Positions 43,666-52,976 of a DNA stretch of 64,000 nt are shown in pieces (within the stretch, counting starts at the first letter, position 1; each line of letters begins with the position of its first letter). A model generated the notes under the pieces. The model searched no databases. It was not told the origin of the DNA and was given only the letters and a program-made list of their open reading frames with translations. The stretch spans positions 744,001 to 808,000 of the forward strand of contig NZ_RAPE01000001.1 in the NCBI RefSeq assembly GCF_003651245.1. The letters run 5' to 3'. Both the position numbers and the translations under genes were made by a program. This DNA is from Roseovarius spongiae (GTDB lineage: Bacteria > Pseudomonadota > Alphaproteobacteria > Rhodobacterales > Rhodobacteraceae).

Positions 43666-44892
43666 ATGAGCCAGCCACTCGACCTCGACTTCGTCCGCGC
43701 GCAGTTTCCCGCCTTCGCCGAACCGTCGCTCGACGGACAGGCGTTCTTCGAGAACGCCGGCGGTTCCTATACCTGCGCGCCGGTGATCGAGCGGCTGGAG
43801 CGCTACTACCGCCAGCGCAAGGTGCAGCCCTACGGTCCCTTTGCGGCCAGCCGCCTTGCGGGCGAGGAGATGGACGAGGCGCGCAACCGTCTTGCGGCGA
43901 TGCTGGGCGTGGCGGCCGACGAGCTGAGCTTTGGCCCCTCGACGACGCAGAACACCTATGTCCTCGCCCGCGCCTTCGCGCAGTGGATGCGCCCCGGGGA
44001 CGCCATCGTGGTGACCGATCAGGACCACGAGGCCAACAGCGGCCCCTGGCGGCGGCTGGCCGACGAGGGGTTCGAGATCCGCGAGTGGAAGATCGACCCC
44101 GACACCGGCCACCTGGAGCCCGAGGATCTCGAGCCGCTGCTTGACGACCGCGTCAGGCTCGTCTGTTTTCCGCATTGCTCGAACGTGGTGGGCGAAGTCA
44201 ACCCGGTGGTCGAGATCACCGAGCTCGCCCATGCCGCGGGCGCGTTCGTCTGCGTCGACGGGGTGAGCTACGCGCCGCATGGCTTTGTCGACGTGGGCGC
44301 GCTCGGGGCGGATATCTATCTCTTTTCCGCCTACAAGACCTATGGGCCCCACCAGGGCCTGATGGTGATCCGCCGCGAGCTGGGGATGCAATTGCCCAAC
44401 CAGGGCCATTTCTTCAACCAGGGCAGCCTCTACAAGCGGTTCACCCCCGCGGGGCCGGATCACGCGCAGATCGCCGCCTGCGCGGGCATGGCCGACTACA
44501 TCGACGCTCTCGCCGCGCATCACGGCATCGACGGCGCCCCGGTAGAGCGCGCGGGTGGCGTGCATGACCTCATGCGCGCGCATGAGGACGCGCTGCTGCA
44601 ACCGCTGCTCGATCACCTCGGGGATCGCAACTCGGTGCGCCTTCTAGGGCCGCAGGCGGCGAACGGGCGCGCGCCGACCGTCGCCGTGGCGCTCGACCAA
44701 CCCGGCGCGCAGGCCGCCGCCGCGCTGGCGGAACGCGGGATCATGGCCGGCGGCGGCGATTTCTACGCGGTGCGCGCATTGCGGGCGATGGGGGTCGTCC
44801 CCTCTGAGGGCGTGCTGCGGATGAGCTTCGTGCATTACACGTCGCAGGCCGAAATCGACCGGCTGCTGGAGGCGCTGGACGATATCCTGTGA
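43666..44892 (+). CDS. class V aminotransferase / cysteine desulfurase-like PLP enzyme
   Basis: The 408-residue fold-type I PLP enzyme has TDQDHEANSGPWRR (His121), CVDGVSYAPHG (Asp198 contacting the PLP ring nitrogen) and FSAYKTYGPHQG (Lys224 as Schiff-base lysine). It resembles SufS/CsdA-like proteins but I see no Cys-bearing loop that would prove desulfurase activity. A ribosome site AAGAAGGGGA precedes ATG 43666. Its substrate is unknown. The BCCT gene upstream is separated by a terminator. Confidence 0.85.
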   Translation: MSQPLDLDFVRAQFPAFAEPSLDGQAFFENAGGSYTCAPVIERLERYYRQRKVQPYGPFAASRLAGEEMDEARNRLAAMLGVAADELSFGPSTTQNTYVLARAFAQWMRPGDAIVVTDQDHEANSGPWRRLADEGFEIREWKIDPDTGHLEPEDLEPLLDDRVRLVCFPHCSNVVGEVNPVVEITELAHAAGAFVCVDGVSYAPHGFVDVGALGADIYLFSAYKTYGPHQGLMVIRRELGMQLPNQGHFFNQGSLYKRFTPAGPDHAQIAACAGMADYIDALAAHHGIDGAPVERAGGVHDLMRAHEDALLQPLLDHLGDRNSVRLLGPQAANGRAPTVAVALDQPGAQAAAALAERGIMAGGGDFYAVRALRAMGVVPSEGVLRMSFVHYTSQAEIDRLLEALDDIL

Positions 44893-44942
44893 TCCGGACG
44901 GCGGCGGACCACGTATAAAACGTTAACGCGAAAGGTCCGCCC

Positions 44943-46364
44943 ATGCCCGATACCACCTCGACGCTTCTCTGGCTGCGCCGCGACTTGCGGTTGTCCAATC
45001 ACCCGGCGCTCTGCGCGGCGCTTGAGCGCGGCGGGCCGGTGATCCCGGTCTTCATCCGCGACGGCGCGGTCGACGGGCTGGGCGCGGCGGCGAAGTGGCG
45101 GCTGGGCCTTTCGCTCGATCACCTTGCGCAGCGGCTCGGGGAGCGGGGGAGCCGGCTCATCCTGCGGCATGGCGATGCGCTTGATGTCCTGCGCGCGCTG
45201 GTCAGGGAAACGGGGGCGGGGGCGGTCCGCTGGTCGCGCCTCTACGACTCCGAGGCCATAGAGCGCGACAAGGCGGTGAAAGCCGCGCTTAGCGAGGACG
45301 GGATCGACGCGCAGAGCCACGCAGGCCACCTGCTGTTCGAGCCGTGGACCGTCGAGACGCAGCAGGGCGAACATTACAAGGTCTTCACCCCGATGTGGCG
45401 CGCGGTGAAGGATTGCGACGTCGCCGCACCGCTCTCTGCGCCCTCGGACCTCCCGCGCCCCGCGGATTGGCCTAAGAGCGACGCACTCGAGGACTGGCGC
45501 CTCGGCGCGGCGATGGAGCGCGGCGCGCAGGTCTGTCTGCCGCATCAGCGCGTCGGTGAGGACGCGGCGCAGGAGCGGCTGGAATGGTTCACGACCGACG
45601 CGATCGACCGCTACCTCACGACGCGCGACAAGCCCCCGTTCGATGGAACGTCGGGGCTGTCCGAGAACCTGACGCTGGGCGAGATCAGCCCGGCGCAGTG
45701 CTGGCGCGCCGGAATGCGTGCGCTGCACGAGGGCGCGAAGGGGGCCGAACAGTGGCTCAAGGAACTGGTCTGGCGCGAATTCGCGTATCACCTGCTTTAC
45801 CACACGCCGCGGATCGCCACGCGCAACTGGCGCGAGAAGTGGGACGCCTTTCCCTGGAAGGACGATGAGCGCGCGGCCGAGATCAAGGCCTGGAAACAGG
45901 GCCGCACCGGCGTGCCTTTCGTCGACGCCGCCATGCGCGAGATGTACGTGACAGGCAAGATGCACAACCGCGGCCGGATGATCGTCGCGTCCTACCTCAC
46001 CAAGCACCTGATGACCCATTGGCGCGTCGGGCAGGAATGGTTCGCGGAGCACCTGACCGACTGGGATCCGGCCAGCAACGCGCTCGGCTGGCAATGGGCG
46101 GCCGGATCGGGGCCGGACGCGGCGCCCTTCTTTCGCATCTTCAACCCCGAGACGCAGCTCGGGAAATTCGACCCCGAGGGCCGATACGTGCGCGCCTGGA
46201 TCGCCGAAGGGCAGGACGACCCGAGCGAGACCGCGCTGGCCTATTTCGACGCGATCCCGCGCCGCTGGAACATGGCGCCGACTGACGTCTATCCCGACCC
46301 GGTCGTGGGGCTGAAGGAGGGGCGCGAGCGCGCGCTTGCCGCATACGAGGCGCGCGCGTTCTGA
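44943..46364 (+). CDS. phrB: deoxyribodipyrimidine photolyase (CPD type)
   Basis: The 473-residue flavoprotein repairs cyclobutane pyrimidine dimers with blue light. The N-terminal antenna domain starts TLLWLRRDLRLSNHPAL. FAD-domain motifs are DGTSGLSENLTLGEIS, LVWREFAYHLLYHTP, MYVTGKMHNRGRMIVASYLT, LTDWDPASNALGWQWAAGSG and FRIFNPETQ. The C-terminal FAD site is complete. Next to the tellurite-resistance genes, within a general stress neighbourhood. Confidence 0.94.
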   Translation: MPDTTSTLLWLRRDLRLSNHPALCAALERGGPVIPVFIRDGAVDGLGAAAKWRLGLSLDHLAQRLGERGSRLILRHGDALDVLRALVRETGAGAVRWSRLYDSEAIERDKAVKAALSEDGIDAQSHAGHLLFEPWTVETQQGEHYKVFTPMWRAVKDCDVAAPLSAPSDLPRPADWPKSDALEDWRLGAAMERGAQVCLPHQRVGEDAAQERLEWFTTDAIDRYLTTRDKPPFDGTSGLSENLTLGEISPAQCWRAGMRALHEGAKGAEQWLKELVWREFAYHLLYHTPRIATRNWREKWDAFPWKDDERAAEIKAWKQGRTGVPFVDAAMREMYVTGKMHNRGRMIVASYLTKHLMTHWRVGQEWFAEHLTDWDPASNALGWQWAAGSGPDAAPFFRIFNPETQLGKFDPEGRYVRAWIAEGQDDPSETALAYFDAIPRRWNMAPTDVYPDPVVGLKEGRERALAAYEARAF

Positions 46365-46482
46365 AGCGCAAAGGGCACGGCTGCGAACACAAGGCCGGAT
46401 TTTCCATCTCGCCTCTTGCGCCAGCGCGCTTCTGGCCGGAAACTGCGCCGTGACGCTGACCCCTATCGCAAGGCCCGGACAG

Positions 46483-46941
46483 ATGCCCAAATCCCACAGA
46501 ATGCCGAGCAGCGCGCGCCTGATCGCCGCCGTATCGCTGGGGGTGCTCGGCTGGGTAGGATCCGAGATGGTCCGCCCGCTGATGCCGCCGCACACCGCCT
46601 TTGGCTGGTTCAATTACGTCAACGTCGCGCTCGGCCTGCTCTGCGGCTGGTTCGTGATCGGCAGCCGCACCGGAAGGGGATACGTCGAGTCGGTCAGCAT
46701 CGGCCTCACGGGCGGGGCGGCGCTGGTGTTCTGGGCGCTCTTCGCCCAGAGCTTCAACCTCATGCTCAAGCAATCGCTGGACCGCAAGTTCAAGGGACCT
46801 ATCGAGGCGATCGTCGGGATCTTCAACAACGCGCTGGAGTATCTTCAGTTTCTCTGGGACACGCCGCTCATCGTGACGCTTGTGATCGGCAGCATCGTCG
46901 CGGGGCTCCTGACCGAATTCGTCGCACGGCGGTGGACCTGA
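46483..46941 (+). CDS. trgA: TrgA, tellurite resistance-associated membrane protein
   Basis: The 152-residue protein has four hydrophobic helices: AAVSLGVLGWVGSEMV, FGWFNYVNVALGLLCGWFVI, VSIGLTGGAALVFWALFAQS and TPLIVTLVIGSIVAGLLTEF. TrgA was described in Rhodobacter sphaeroides, where trgA, trgB and cysK together contribute to tellurite resistance; the same order is found here. The biochemical role is not known. The ATG at 46483 was chosen; another lies 18 bases downstream. trgB starts 5 bases after its stop. Confidence 0.88.
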   Translation: MPKSHRMPSSARLIAAVSLGVLGWVGSEMVRPLMPPHTAFGWFNYVNVALGLLCGWFVIGSRTGRGYVESVSIGLTGGAALVFWALFAQSFNLMLKQSLDRKFKGPIEAIVGIFNNALEYLQFLWDTPLIVTLVIGSIVAGLLTEFVARRWT

Positions 46942-46946
46942 CCCGC

Positions 46947-48068
46947 ATGACGACGCTCTTCTTCTACGGCACGCTGCGTGATCCCGAACTGCTGCGCATC
47001 GTCATCGGAACCGACCCGGACGACATGCGGATCACCCCCGCGGTCCTGCCCGATCACGCGGTCGACTGGGCCCGGGGGCAGAGCTTTCCTACGCTGACGC
47101 CGCAGGCGGGGGCGCAGGCCGAAGGGCTGCTCGCGACCGATCTGAGCGAAGCCGAGGTGGCGCGGTTCGATTTCTACGAGGGCTCTTTCGGTTATCGCCT
47201 GCGCGCGGTCGAAGTGAGGGCGGGCGGCGAGGCGCGAACCGCGCTTGTTTATTTTCCCGATCCCGGCCTCTGGGAGCGCGGCGCGCGGTTCGACCTCGGC
47301 GACTGGCAGGCGCGGTTCGGCCCGCTCGCGCGGCTCTCGGCGGTCGAGGAGATGAGCTATTTCGGACGCATCAGCGGCGAGGAACTGAGCCGCCGCGTCC
47401 CGATGATCCGCGCCCGCGCCGCCGCGCGCCTTGCCGCCGCCACGGGCGTTCCGGCCGATATCCGCAGCGATTGTAGCGCGAACGAGGTTGAACAGGTTGG
47501 CTTTGAGCGCGCCCATGCGGGCTTTTTCGTGACCGACATCCATGAATTGCGCTACCCGACCTTCGCCGGCGGCATGGGTCCGGTCCTGCGCCGCGAGGTG
47601 TTCGTCGCCACCGACGCCGCCATCGTGCTGCCCTACGACCCCGCGCGCGACCGGGTGCTGCTGGTCGAACAGTTCCGCATGGGGCCATACCGGCGGGGCG
47701 ATCCGCGCCCCTGGATGCTCGAGCCCGTGGCGGGGCGCGTCGACGCGAATGAGACGCCCGAGGACTGCGCGCGCCGCGAGTGCAAGGAGGAAGCGCGGCT
47801 CGAGTTGCGCGCGCTCGAGCATGTCGCGAGCTTCTACGCCACGCCCGGCACCTCGACCGAGTATTTCCACGCCTATGTCGGCCTGTGCGATCTGCCCGAC
47901 GCCGAGCGGGGGACCGGCGGGCTGGACAGCGAAGACGAGGACATCCGCACCCATGTGCTGAGCTTCAACGCGGCGCAGAACCTGCTGAGCACCGGCGAGG
48001 CCGATAACGGCCCGCTGGTGGTGGCGCTGCTCTGGCTGGCGCAGGCGCGCGAACGTCTGCGCCGATAG
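46947..48068 (+). CDS. trgB: TrgB: gamma-glutamylcyclotransferase-like (AIG2) domain fused to NUDIX hydrolase
   Basis: The 373-residue two-domain protein has an N-terminal GGCT/AIG2-like fold (MTTLFFYGTLRDPELL, residues 1-130). Its C-terminal NUDIX hydrolase of the ADP-ribose pyrophosphatase type runs from about residue 200. The Nudix box begins GRVDANETPEDCAR and continues RECKEEA, giving full G-x5-E-x7-RE-x2-EE. The NUDIX part cleaves nucleoside diphosphate derivatives such as ADP-ribose; the role in tellurite resistance is unresolved. It lies between trgA and, after an interruption, cysK. Confidence 0.9.
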   Translation: MTTLFFYGTLRDPELLRIVIGTDPDDMRITPAVLPDHAVDWARGQSFPTLTPQAGAQAEGLLATDLSEAEVARFDFYEGSFGYRLRAVEVRAGGEARTALVYFPDPGLWERGARFDLGDWQARFGPLARLSAVEEMSYFGRISGEELSRRVPMIRARAAARLAAATGVPADIRSDCSANEVEQVGFERAHAGFFVTDIHELRYPTFAGGMGPVLRREVFVATDAAIVLPYDPARDRVLLVEQFRMGPYRRGDPRPWMLEPVAGRVDANETPEDCARRECKEEARLELRALEHVASFYATPGTSTEYFHAYVGLCDLPDAERGTGGLDSEDEDIRTHVLSFNAAQNLLSTGEADNGPLVVALLWLAQARERLRR

Positions 48069-48077
48069 GGTGAATAG

Positions 48078-48311
48078 ATCGACGCGATCGACGGCGTCTC
48101 CTCGGGCCTCTGGCGACATCTCTACGACACCGAGAGTTTCGAGAATGTCCGGCTCACGGCCTATACGGATTACATTTTCGGCAGTGACCAAGACAACATC
48201 TTTACTGCGACTGAATTCGTCCCGACAGTGAGCGGCATTGAGCGGCTGCATGGCCGTGGCGGTGACGACATCGTGGATTACGGTGATCTGGGGTTCGATT
48301 TCGGAGGATGA
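48078..48311 (+). pseudogene. remnant of an RTX/hemolysin-type calcium-binding repeat protein
   Basis: An open stretch of 77 codons is preceded immediately by an in-frame TAG (48075-48077) and has no usable start codon near its beginning. The translation holds YIFGSDQDNIFTATEF and then LHGRGGDDIVDYGDLGFDF. The GGDDIVDYG unit is the glycine-aspartate nonapeptide that binds calcium in RTX proteins. The stretch is visibly more AT-rich than the trg and cysK genes around it. It is best explained as the 3' end of a larger acquired gene left between trgB and cysK. Confidence 0.6.
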
Positions 48312-48399
48312 TTTCATCTTCTGATCCGCGCGCGGGTTGTGGTTGAGTTTCGCCCTGCACCGCCCTAAGTGTGGCCTCAACCAGCGAAGGGGACGGCGC

Positions 48400-49431
48400 A
48401 TGCGTATCGCGAAAGACCTGGCCGACGCGGTCGGCAACACTCCGATGATCAGGCTGCGCAAGGTCAGCGAAGAGACCGGATGCACCATCCTCGGCAAGGC
48501 CGAGTTCATGAACCCCGGCCAGTCGGTCAAGGATCGCGCGGCGCTGTTCATCATCCGCGACGCGGTGGCGCGTGGCGCGTTAAAGCCGGGTGGCACCATC
48601 GTGGAGGGAACCGCCGGCAACACCGGGATCGGCCTCGCGCTCGTGGGGGCGTCGATGGGGTTCCGGACGGTCATCGTCATCCCCGAAACCCAGAGCGAGG
48701 AAAAGAAGGACATGCTGCGCCTCGCGGGCGCGGATCTCGTGCAGGTGCCCGCGGCGCCCTATTCCAATCCCAACAACTTCGTGCGCTATTCCGAACGGTT
48801 GGCCGCGAAGCTGAACGAGAGCGAACCCAACGGCGCGATCTGGGCCAACCAGTTCGACAACGTGGCGAACCGGCAGGCGCATATCGAGGGCACGGGGCCG
48901 GAGATCTGGGACCAGACCGACGGCAAGGTCGACGGCTTCGTCTGCGCGGTGGGCTCGGGCGGCACGCTCGCGGGCGTCGGCATGGCGCTGCAACCCAAGG
49001 GCGTGAAGATCGCCATCGCCGACCCGATGGGCGCCAAGCTCTACAGCTATTACACCACTGGTGAGCTCGAGTCCGAGGGCGGCTCCATCGCAGAAGGCAT
49101 CGGGCAGGCGCGCATCACACGGAACCTCGAGGGGTTCACCCCCGATTTCGCCTACCAGATCCCCGACGCGGAGGCGCTGCCCTACGTCTTTGACCTCCTG
49201 CGCGAAGAGGGGCTCTGCCTCGGCGCGTCCTCGGGCGTGAATGTCGCAGGGGCGGTGCATCTGGCGCGCGAACTGGGGCCGGGGCACACCATCGCGACGG
49301 TGCTTTGCGACTACGGCACGCGCTACCAGTCCAAGCTCTTCAACCGCGATTTCCTCGAAGAAAAAGGCCTGCCGGTTCCCGACTGGCTTGGCCAGTCGCC
49401 GCGTTCGATCCCCGGGGTGTTCGAGGGATGA
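48400..49431 (+). CDS. cysK: cysteine synthase A
   Basis: The 343-residue PLP enzyme makes L-cysteine from O-acetylserine and sulfide. The PLP lysine is Lys44 in MNPGQSVKDRAALF; GTAGNTGIGLALVGA binds the substrate carboxylate, and CAVGSGGTLAGVG holds the phosphate loop. ATG 48400 starts the normal MRIAKDLADAVGNTPM. Third gene of the trg locus, and its stop overlaps the MscS gene start (ATGA), so sulfur metabolism, tellurite resistance and the channel may be co-expressed. Confidence 0.94.
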   Translation: MRIAKDLADAVGNTPMIRLRKVSEETGCTILGKAEFMNPGQSVKDRAALFIIRDAVARGALKPGGTIVEGTAGNTGIGLALVGASMGFRTVIVIPETQSEEKKDMLRLAGADLVQVPAAPYSNPNNFVRYSERLAAKLNESEPNGAIWANQFDNVANRQAHIEGTGPEIWDQTDGKVDGFVCAVGSGGTLAGVGMALQPKGVKIAIADPMGAKLYSYYTTGELESEGGSIAEGIGQARITRNLEGFTPDFAYQIPDAEALPYVFDLLREEGLCLGASSGVNVAGAVHLARELGPGHTIATVLCDYGTRYQSKLFNRDFLEEKGLPVPDWLGQSPRSIPGVFEG

Positions 49432-51881
49432 TGGCGCTTTTGCGCACGCTGCTGATCGCACTGACGCTGGCCTTTTTGCCCGCCGCCCTTGCGGGACCGG
49501 GGCTGATCGGGGGCGCGACGGCGCAGCAGGCCGCGCCAATGCCGGATTACGAACAATGGAGGCAGACCGCCGCACGCGCCAACAGCGCAATCGAGACGGC
49601 GCGCGCCTCGACGCCCGCGCTCGAGGAGCTGCGCGCCCAACTGGTCGACTGGCGCGACAGGTTTCTCGCGGCGCAAACCGCGAACGCGAACGCCATCTCG
49701 ACGGTGCAGGCGCAGATCGCGGCGCTCGGCGCGCCCCCGGAAAGCGGCGAGGAAGCGCCGGAAATTGCGAAGCAGCGCGCGGAGCTGAACGACCAGCTGA
49801 ACCGTCTCACCGCCCCGGTCCGGCAGGCGCAGCTCGCCTACAGCCAGGCCGACGGGATGATCAAGGGCATCGACAGCATCATCCGCGACCGCCAGGCCGA
49901 CGAATTGCTGGAGCTGGGGCCGTCGCCGCTCAACCCCAAGCACTGGCAGCCGGGCGTCAACGCGCTTGCCTACACGATCGATACGATCCGCAACGAAGTG
50001 GTCTCCGCCTGGGACGGCGAAACGCGTTATACCGAATTCAAGAACGATCTTCCCAAGGTGATCGTCCTCGCCATCCTCGGCCTCGTGCTGCTGATCCGCG
50101 GGCGGTTCTGGGTCGAACTCGCCGCGCGCTTCGTGCTGCCAAGCCGGGTTTCGTCGGCGCATTGGCTTATCGCGCTGCTGATGTCCCTGGGCGAGATCGT
50201 CGTGCCGTTCATCGGTCTGCTGTTCCTGATCCAGGCGGCCCATTCAAGCGGCATCGTAGGATTGCGCGGCGACCTGGTGCTGAGCGCGCTCAAGCCCGCG
50301 TTCTTCATCTTCCTGCTGGTGCGCTGGCAGGCCTTGCGCGTGTTCCCGCGGGTCGAAGCGGGTCGTCTGCCCTTGCAACTCGAACCCGAGCAGCGCCGCA
50401 GCGGGCGCTGGTACGGCGGCGCGCTCGGCCTCATCATCGCGGCTTTCTATTTCTTCCGCCGCATCGGCGAGGTCAACAACTGGTCCGAGGCCGCGGTCAA
50501 CGTGATCCTGTTCCCGGTGATGGTGATCGCGGGTCTTCTGCTGATCCGGCTGGCGCGGCTCCTGCGGCGGCATTACAAGAACATCGCCGCGGACGAGACC
50601 GCCGATACCTACCGCAATCGCCTGATGCGGCTCTTGTCGCAGGCTCTCTTCCTGCTCGCGGTCGCCGCGCCCGCACTTGCGGCGGTGGGGTATTACAAGG
50701 CGGCCGTGGCGCTGATGCTGCCGTCGCTGCTGTCGCTCATCCTGTTGTCGTTGCTGCTGATCCTACAGCGGATGGTCACGGAGCTCTACATGCTGGCGTC
50801 GCGCGACCGCGAAGGCGCGGCGGACGACCTGATGCCGGTGCTGCTCAGCTTCGCGCTCGTGATCCTGTCCTCGCCGTTCTTCGCGCTGATCTGGGGCGCG
50901 CGCGCCGCCGACCTGTCCGAACTGTGGATGAAGTTCACCCAGGGCATCACGCTCGGCGGCATGACCATCTCGCCCACGATTTTCATCACGCTGGCGATCA
51001 TCTTCACGATCGGCTTCATCGTGACCCGGCTGTTGCAGGGTACGCTCAAGAATACGTTGCTGCCCAAGACCAGGATGGACGCCGGCGGGCGCAACGCCAT
51101 CGTGTCCGGCGTCGGCTATATCGGGATATTCCTGTCGGCGATCATCGCGATCACCTCCGCGGGCATCGATCTCAGCTCGCTCGCCATCGTGGCCGGGGCG
51201 CTCTCGGTCGGGATCGGCTTCGGGCTTCAGAACATCGTGAGCAACTTCGTCTCGGGGATCATCCTGCTGATCGAACGCCCGATCAGCCAGGGCGACTGGA
51301 TCGAGGTTGGAGGCCAGCACGGCACGGTCAAGGAAATCTCGGTGCGCTCCACCCGGATCCAGACCTTCGACCGCTCGGATCTCATCATCCCCAACGCCGA
51401 CCTGGTGAGCGGCACGGTCACCAACTACACGCGCGGCAACACGGTGGGCCGCTGCGTGGTGTCGGTCGGCGTGTCCTACGCCGCGGACACCAAGAAGGTG
51501 CAGGAGATCCTGACCGAGATCGCGAGCGCCAACCCGATGGTGCTGATGAACCCGCCGCCATCGGTGATCTTCAGCCGGATCGGCACGGATGCGTTCGAGT
51601 TCGACATCCGCATGATCCTGCGTGACATCAACTGGGTCATGAACGTCACCGACGAGGTGAACCACGAGATCGCCCGGCGGTTCGCCGCCGAGGGCATCGA
51701 GATGCCCTACGCGCAGCGGGACCTCTGGATCCGCAACCCCGAGGCTCTGGCGCCGGCAGTGCGCGCGGCCGGGCAGGGGACGCCGCCGCCCCAAGACGCC
51801 GACGCCGCCCCGGAACAACCGGAACGCCCCGAGGATCCATCCGACGCGGCCGAGGCCGGCCCCGATGGAGAAAGCCGATGA
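49428..51881 (+). CDS. DUF3772 domain mechanosensitive ion channel (MscS/MscK-like)
   Basis: The 817-residue protein has a signal peptide (LLIALTLAFLPAALAGPG). A periplasmic alpha-helical DUF3772 domain follows (about 40-200), then around ten membrane helices. The MscS core is SLAIVAGALSVGIGFGLQNI with LLIERPISQGDWIEV and the beta domain SVRSTRIQTFDRSDLIIPNA. The tail is acidic and Pro-rich. It releases solutes on hypo-osmotic shock, balancing the osmolyte importers encoded upstream. Start and stop both overlap neighbours as ATGA. Confidence 0.9.
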   Translation: MMALLRTLLIALTLAFLPAALAGPGLIGGATAQQAAPMPDYEQWRQTAARANSAIETARASTPALEELRAQLVDWRDRFLAAQTANANAISTVQAQIAALGAPPESGEEAPEIAKQRAELNDQLNRLTAPVRQAQLAYSQADGMIKGIDSIIRDRQADELLELGPSPLNPKHWQPGVNALAYTIDTIRNEVVSAWDGETRYTEFKNDLPKVIVLAILGLVLLIRGRFWVELAARFVLPSRVSSAHWLIALLMSLGEIVVPFIGLLFLIQAAHSSGIVGLRGDLVLSALKPAFFIFLLVRWQALRVFPRVEAGRLPLQLEPEQRRSGRWYGGALGLIIAAFYFFRRIGEVNNWSEAAVNVILFPVMVIAGLLLIRLARLLRRHYKNIAADETADTYRNRLMRLLSQALFLLAVAAPALAAVGYYKAAVALMLPSLLSLILLSLLLILQRMVTELYMLASRDREGAADDLMPVLLSFALVILSSPFFALIWGARAADLSELWMKFTQGITLGGMTISPTIFITLAIIFTIGFIVTRLLQGTLKNTLLPKTRMDAGGRNAIVSGVGYIGIFLSAIIAITSAGIDLSSLAIVAGALSVGIGFGLQNIVSNFVSGIILLIERPISQGDWIEVGGQHGTVKEISVRSTRIQTFDRSDLIIPNADLVSGTVTNYTRGNTVGRCVVSVGVSYAADTKKVQEILTEIASANPMVLMNPPPSVIFSRIGTDAFEFDIRMILRDINWVMNVTDEVNHEIARRFAAEGIEMPYAQRDLWIRNPEALAPAVRAAGQGTPPPQDADAAPEQPERPEDPSDAAEAGPDGESR

Positions 51882-52597
51882 CCGAACCGCTCTTTCGCGA
51901 CGACGCCTATCTGCGGGAGGCGCGCGGAACCGTGATCGCCCATACGGACGAGGGCGGGGCGGTGCTCGACCGGTCGGTGTTCTACCCCACCGGGGGCGGT
52001 CAGCCGGGCGACAGCGGGCGGCTGACGTGGCCGGGCGGGCTGATGTCGGTCGCCACCACGGTCAAGGGCGAGGCGGGCCAGATCGCGCTCGTCCCCGCCG
52101 AGCCGCAGGCGCTGCCCGCGATCGGCGTCGAAGTCCTGCAGTCGCTCGACTGGGAGCGGCGTCACCGCCTGATGCGGATGCACAGCGCGCTGCACCTGCT
52201 GTCCGTGGCGATCCCGCTGCCCGTGACCGGCGGCTCGGTGGGTGAGGCCCGCAGCCGCCTCGATTTCGACATGCCCGACGCGCCGGGCGACGTTGGCACG
52301 ATTCAGGCGCATCTGAACCAACTCGTCGACAGCGACCTGCGGATCACGCAGACCTGGATCGACGACGCCGAGCTCGATGCGAACCCCGGGCTGATCAAGA
52401 CCTTGTCGGTCGCGCCCCCCAGGGGCGCCGGGCGCATCCGGCTGGTGCGCATCGGCGAAGGGCACGACCAGGTCGATCTGCAACCCTGCGGCGGGACCCA
52501 CGTCGCGCGCACCGCCGAGATCGGCGCGGTTCGCATCGGCAAGGTCGAGAAAAAAGGCCGCCAGAACCGCCGCGTCCACCTGCATCTGGAAAGCTGA
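51878..52597 (+). CDS. AlaX-type alanyl-tRNA editing protein
   Basis: This 239-residue stand-alone editing domain hydrolyses Ser or Gly mischarged on tRNA-Ala. Zinc-site motifs are RMHSALHLLSVA (HxxxH) and QPCGGTHVARTAEIG (CxxxH). SVFYPTGGGQPGDSG is the N-terminal AlaX hallmark. The start overlaps the MscS stop. A tRNA-Ser gene follows 82 bases later. Confidence 0.92.
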   Translation: MTEPLFRDDAYLREARGTVIAHTDEGGAVLDRSVFYPTGGGQPGDSGRLTWPGGLMSVATTVKGEAGQIALVPAEPQALPAIGVEVLQSLDWERRHRLMRMHSALHLLSVAIPLPVTGGSVGEARSRLDFDMPDAPGDVGTIQAHLNQLVDSDLRITQTWIDDAELDANPGLIKTLSVAPPRGAGRIRLVRIGEGHDQVDLQPCGGTHVARTAEIGAVRIGKVEKKGRQNRRVHLHLES

Positions 52598-52641
52598 CCA
52601 CGCCCGCGCGTCGCGGACCCGCGAATTTTGCGCCCAACCCC

Positions 52642-52670
52642 TTGCGAGCGGACGTCAAACGACGCTAGAA
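52642..52670 (+). promoter_or_regulatory. possible promoter of tRNA-Ser
   Basis: TTGCGA (52642-52647) and CTAGAA (52665-52670) are spaced 17 bases apart and end 9 bases upstream of the tRNA. The -35 fits alphaproteobacterial sigma-70 sites; the -10 is poor. Placement only. Confidence 0.35.
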
Positions 52671-52679
52671 GCCTCCAAC

Positions 52680-52769
52680 GGAGCGGTGGCCGAGTGGTCG
52701 AAGGCGCACGCCTGGAAAGTGTGTAGACGGGAGACCGTCTCCAGGGTTCGAATCCCTGTCGCTCCGCCA
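52680..52769 (+). tRNA. tRNA-Ser (anticodon GGA)
   Basis: The 90-base type II tRNA has acceptor stem GGAGCGG pairing with TCGCTCC, discriminator G and encoded CCA. The anticodon stem CACGC/GTGTG has loop CTGGAAA, giving anticodon GGA (reads UCC and UCU). A long variable arm is present, and the T-arm contains GGTTCGAATCC. All serine identity features are present. Confidence 0.95.
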
Positions 52770-52976
52770 CATGCCCTCACGGAAGCGTTCGCTCGATCCG
52801 GCGGCGGCTGGATTTTTCTGTTGTCGTTGAGGGTTATGCGATCGAGGCTGAGCACTGCCCCGGCGTTAGGACGCCCGGACGCCGTCTCTCAGCCGAATTT
52901 CTCTACACTTGTTGCCTTCGTCGGTTGGTAATTTTCTTGCGAGCATGTGTCATTGAATGACTTCCAGCCGTGCGCG

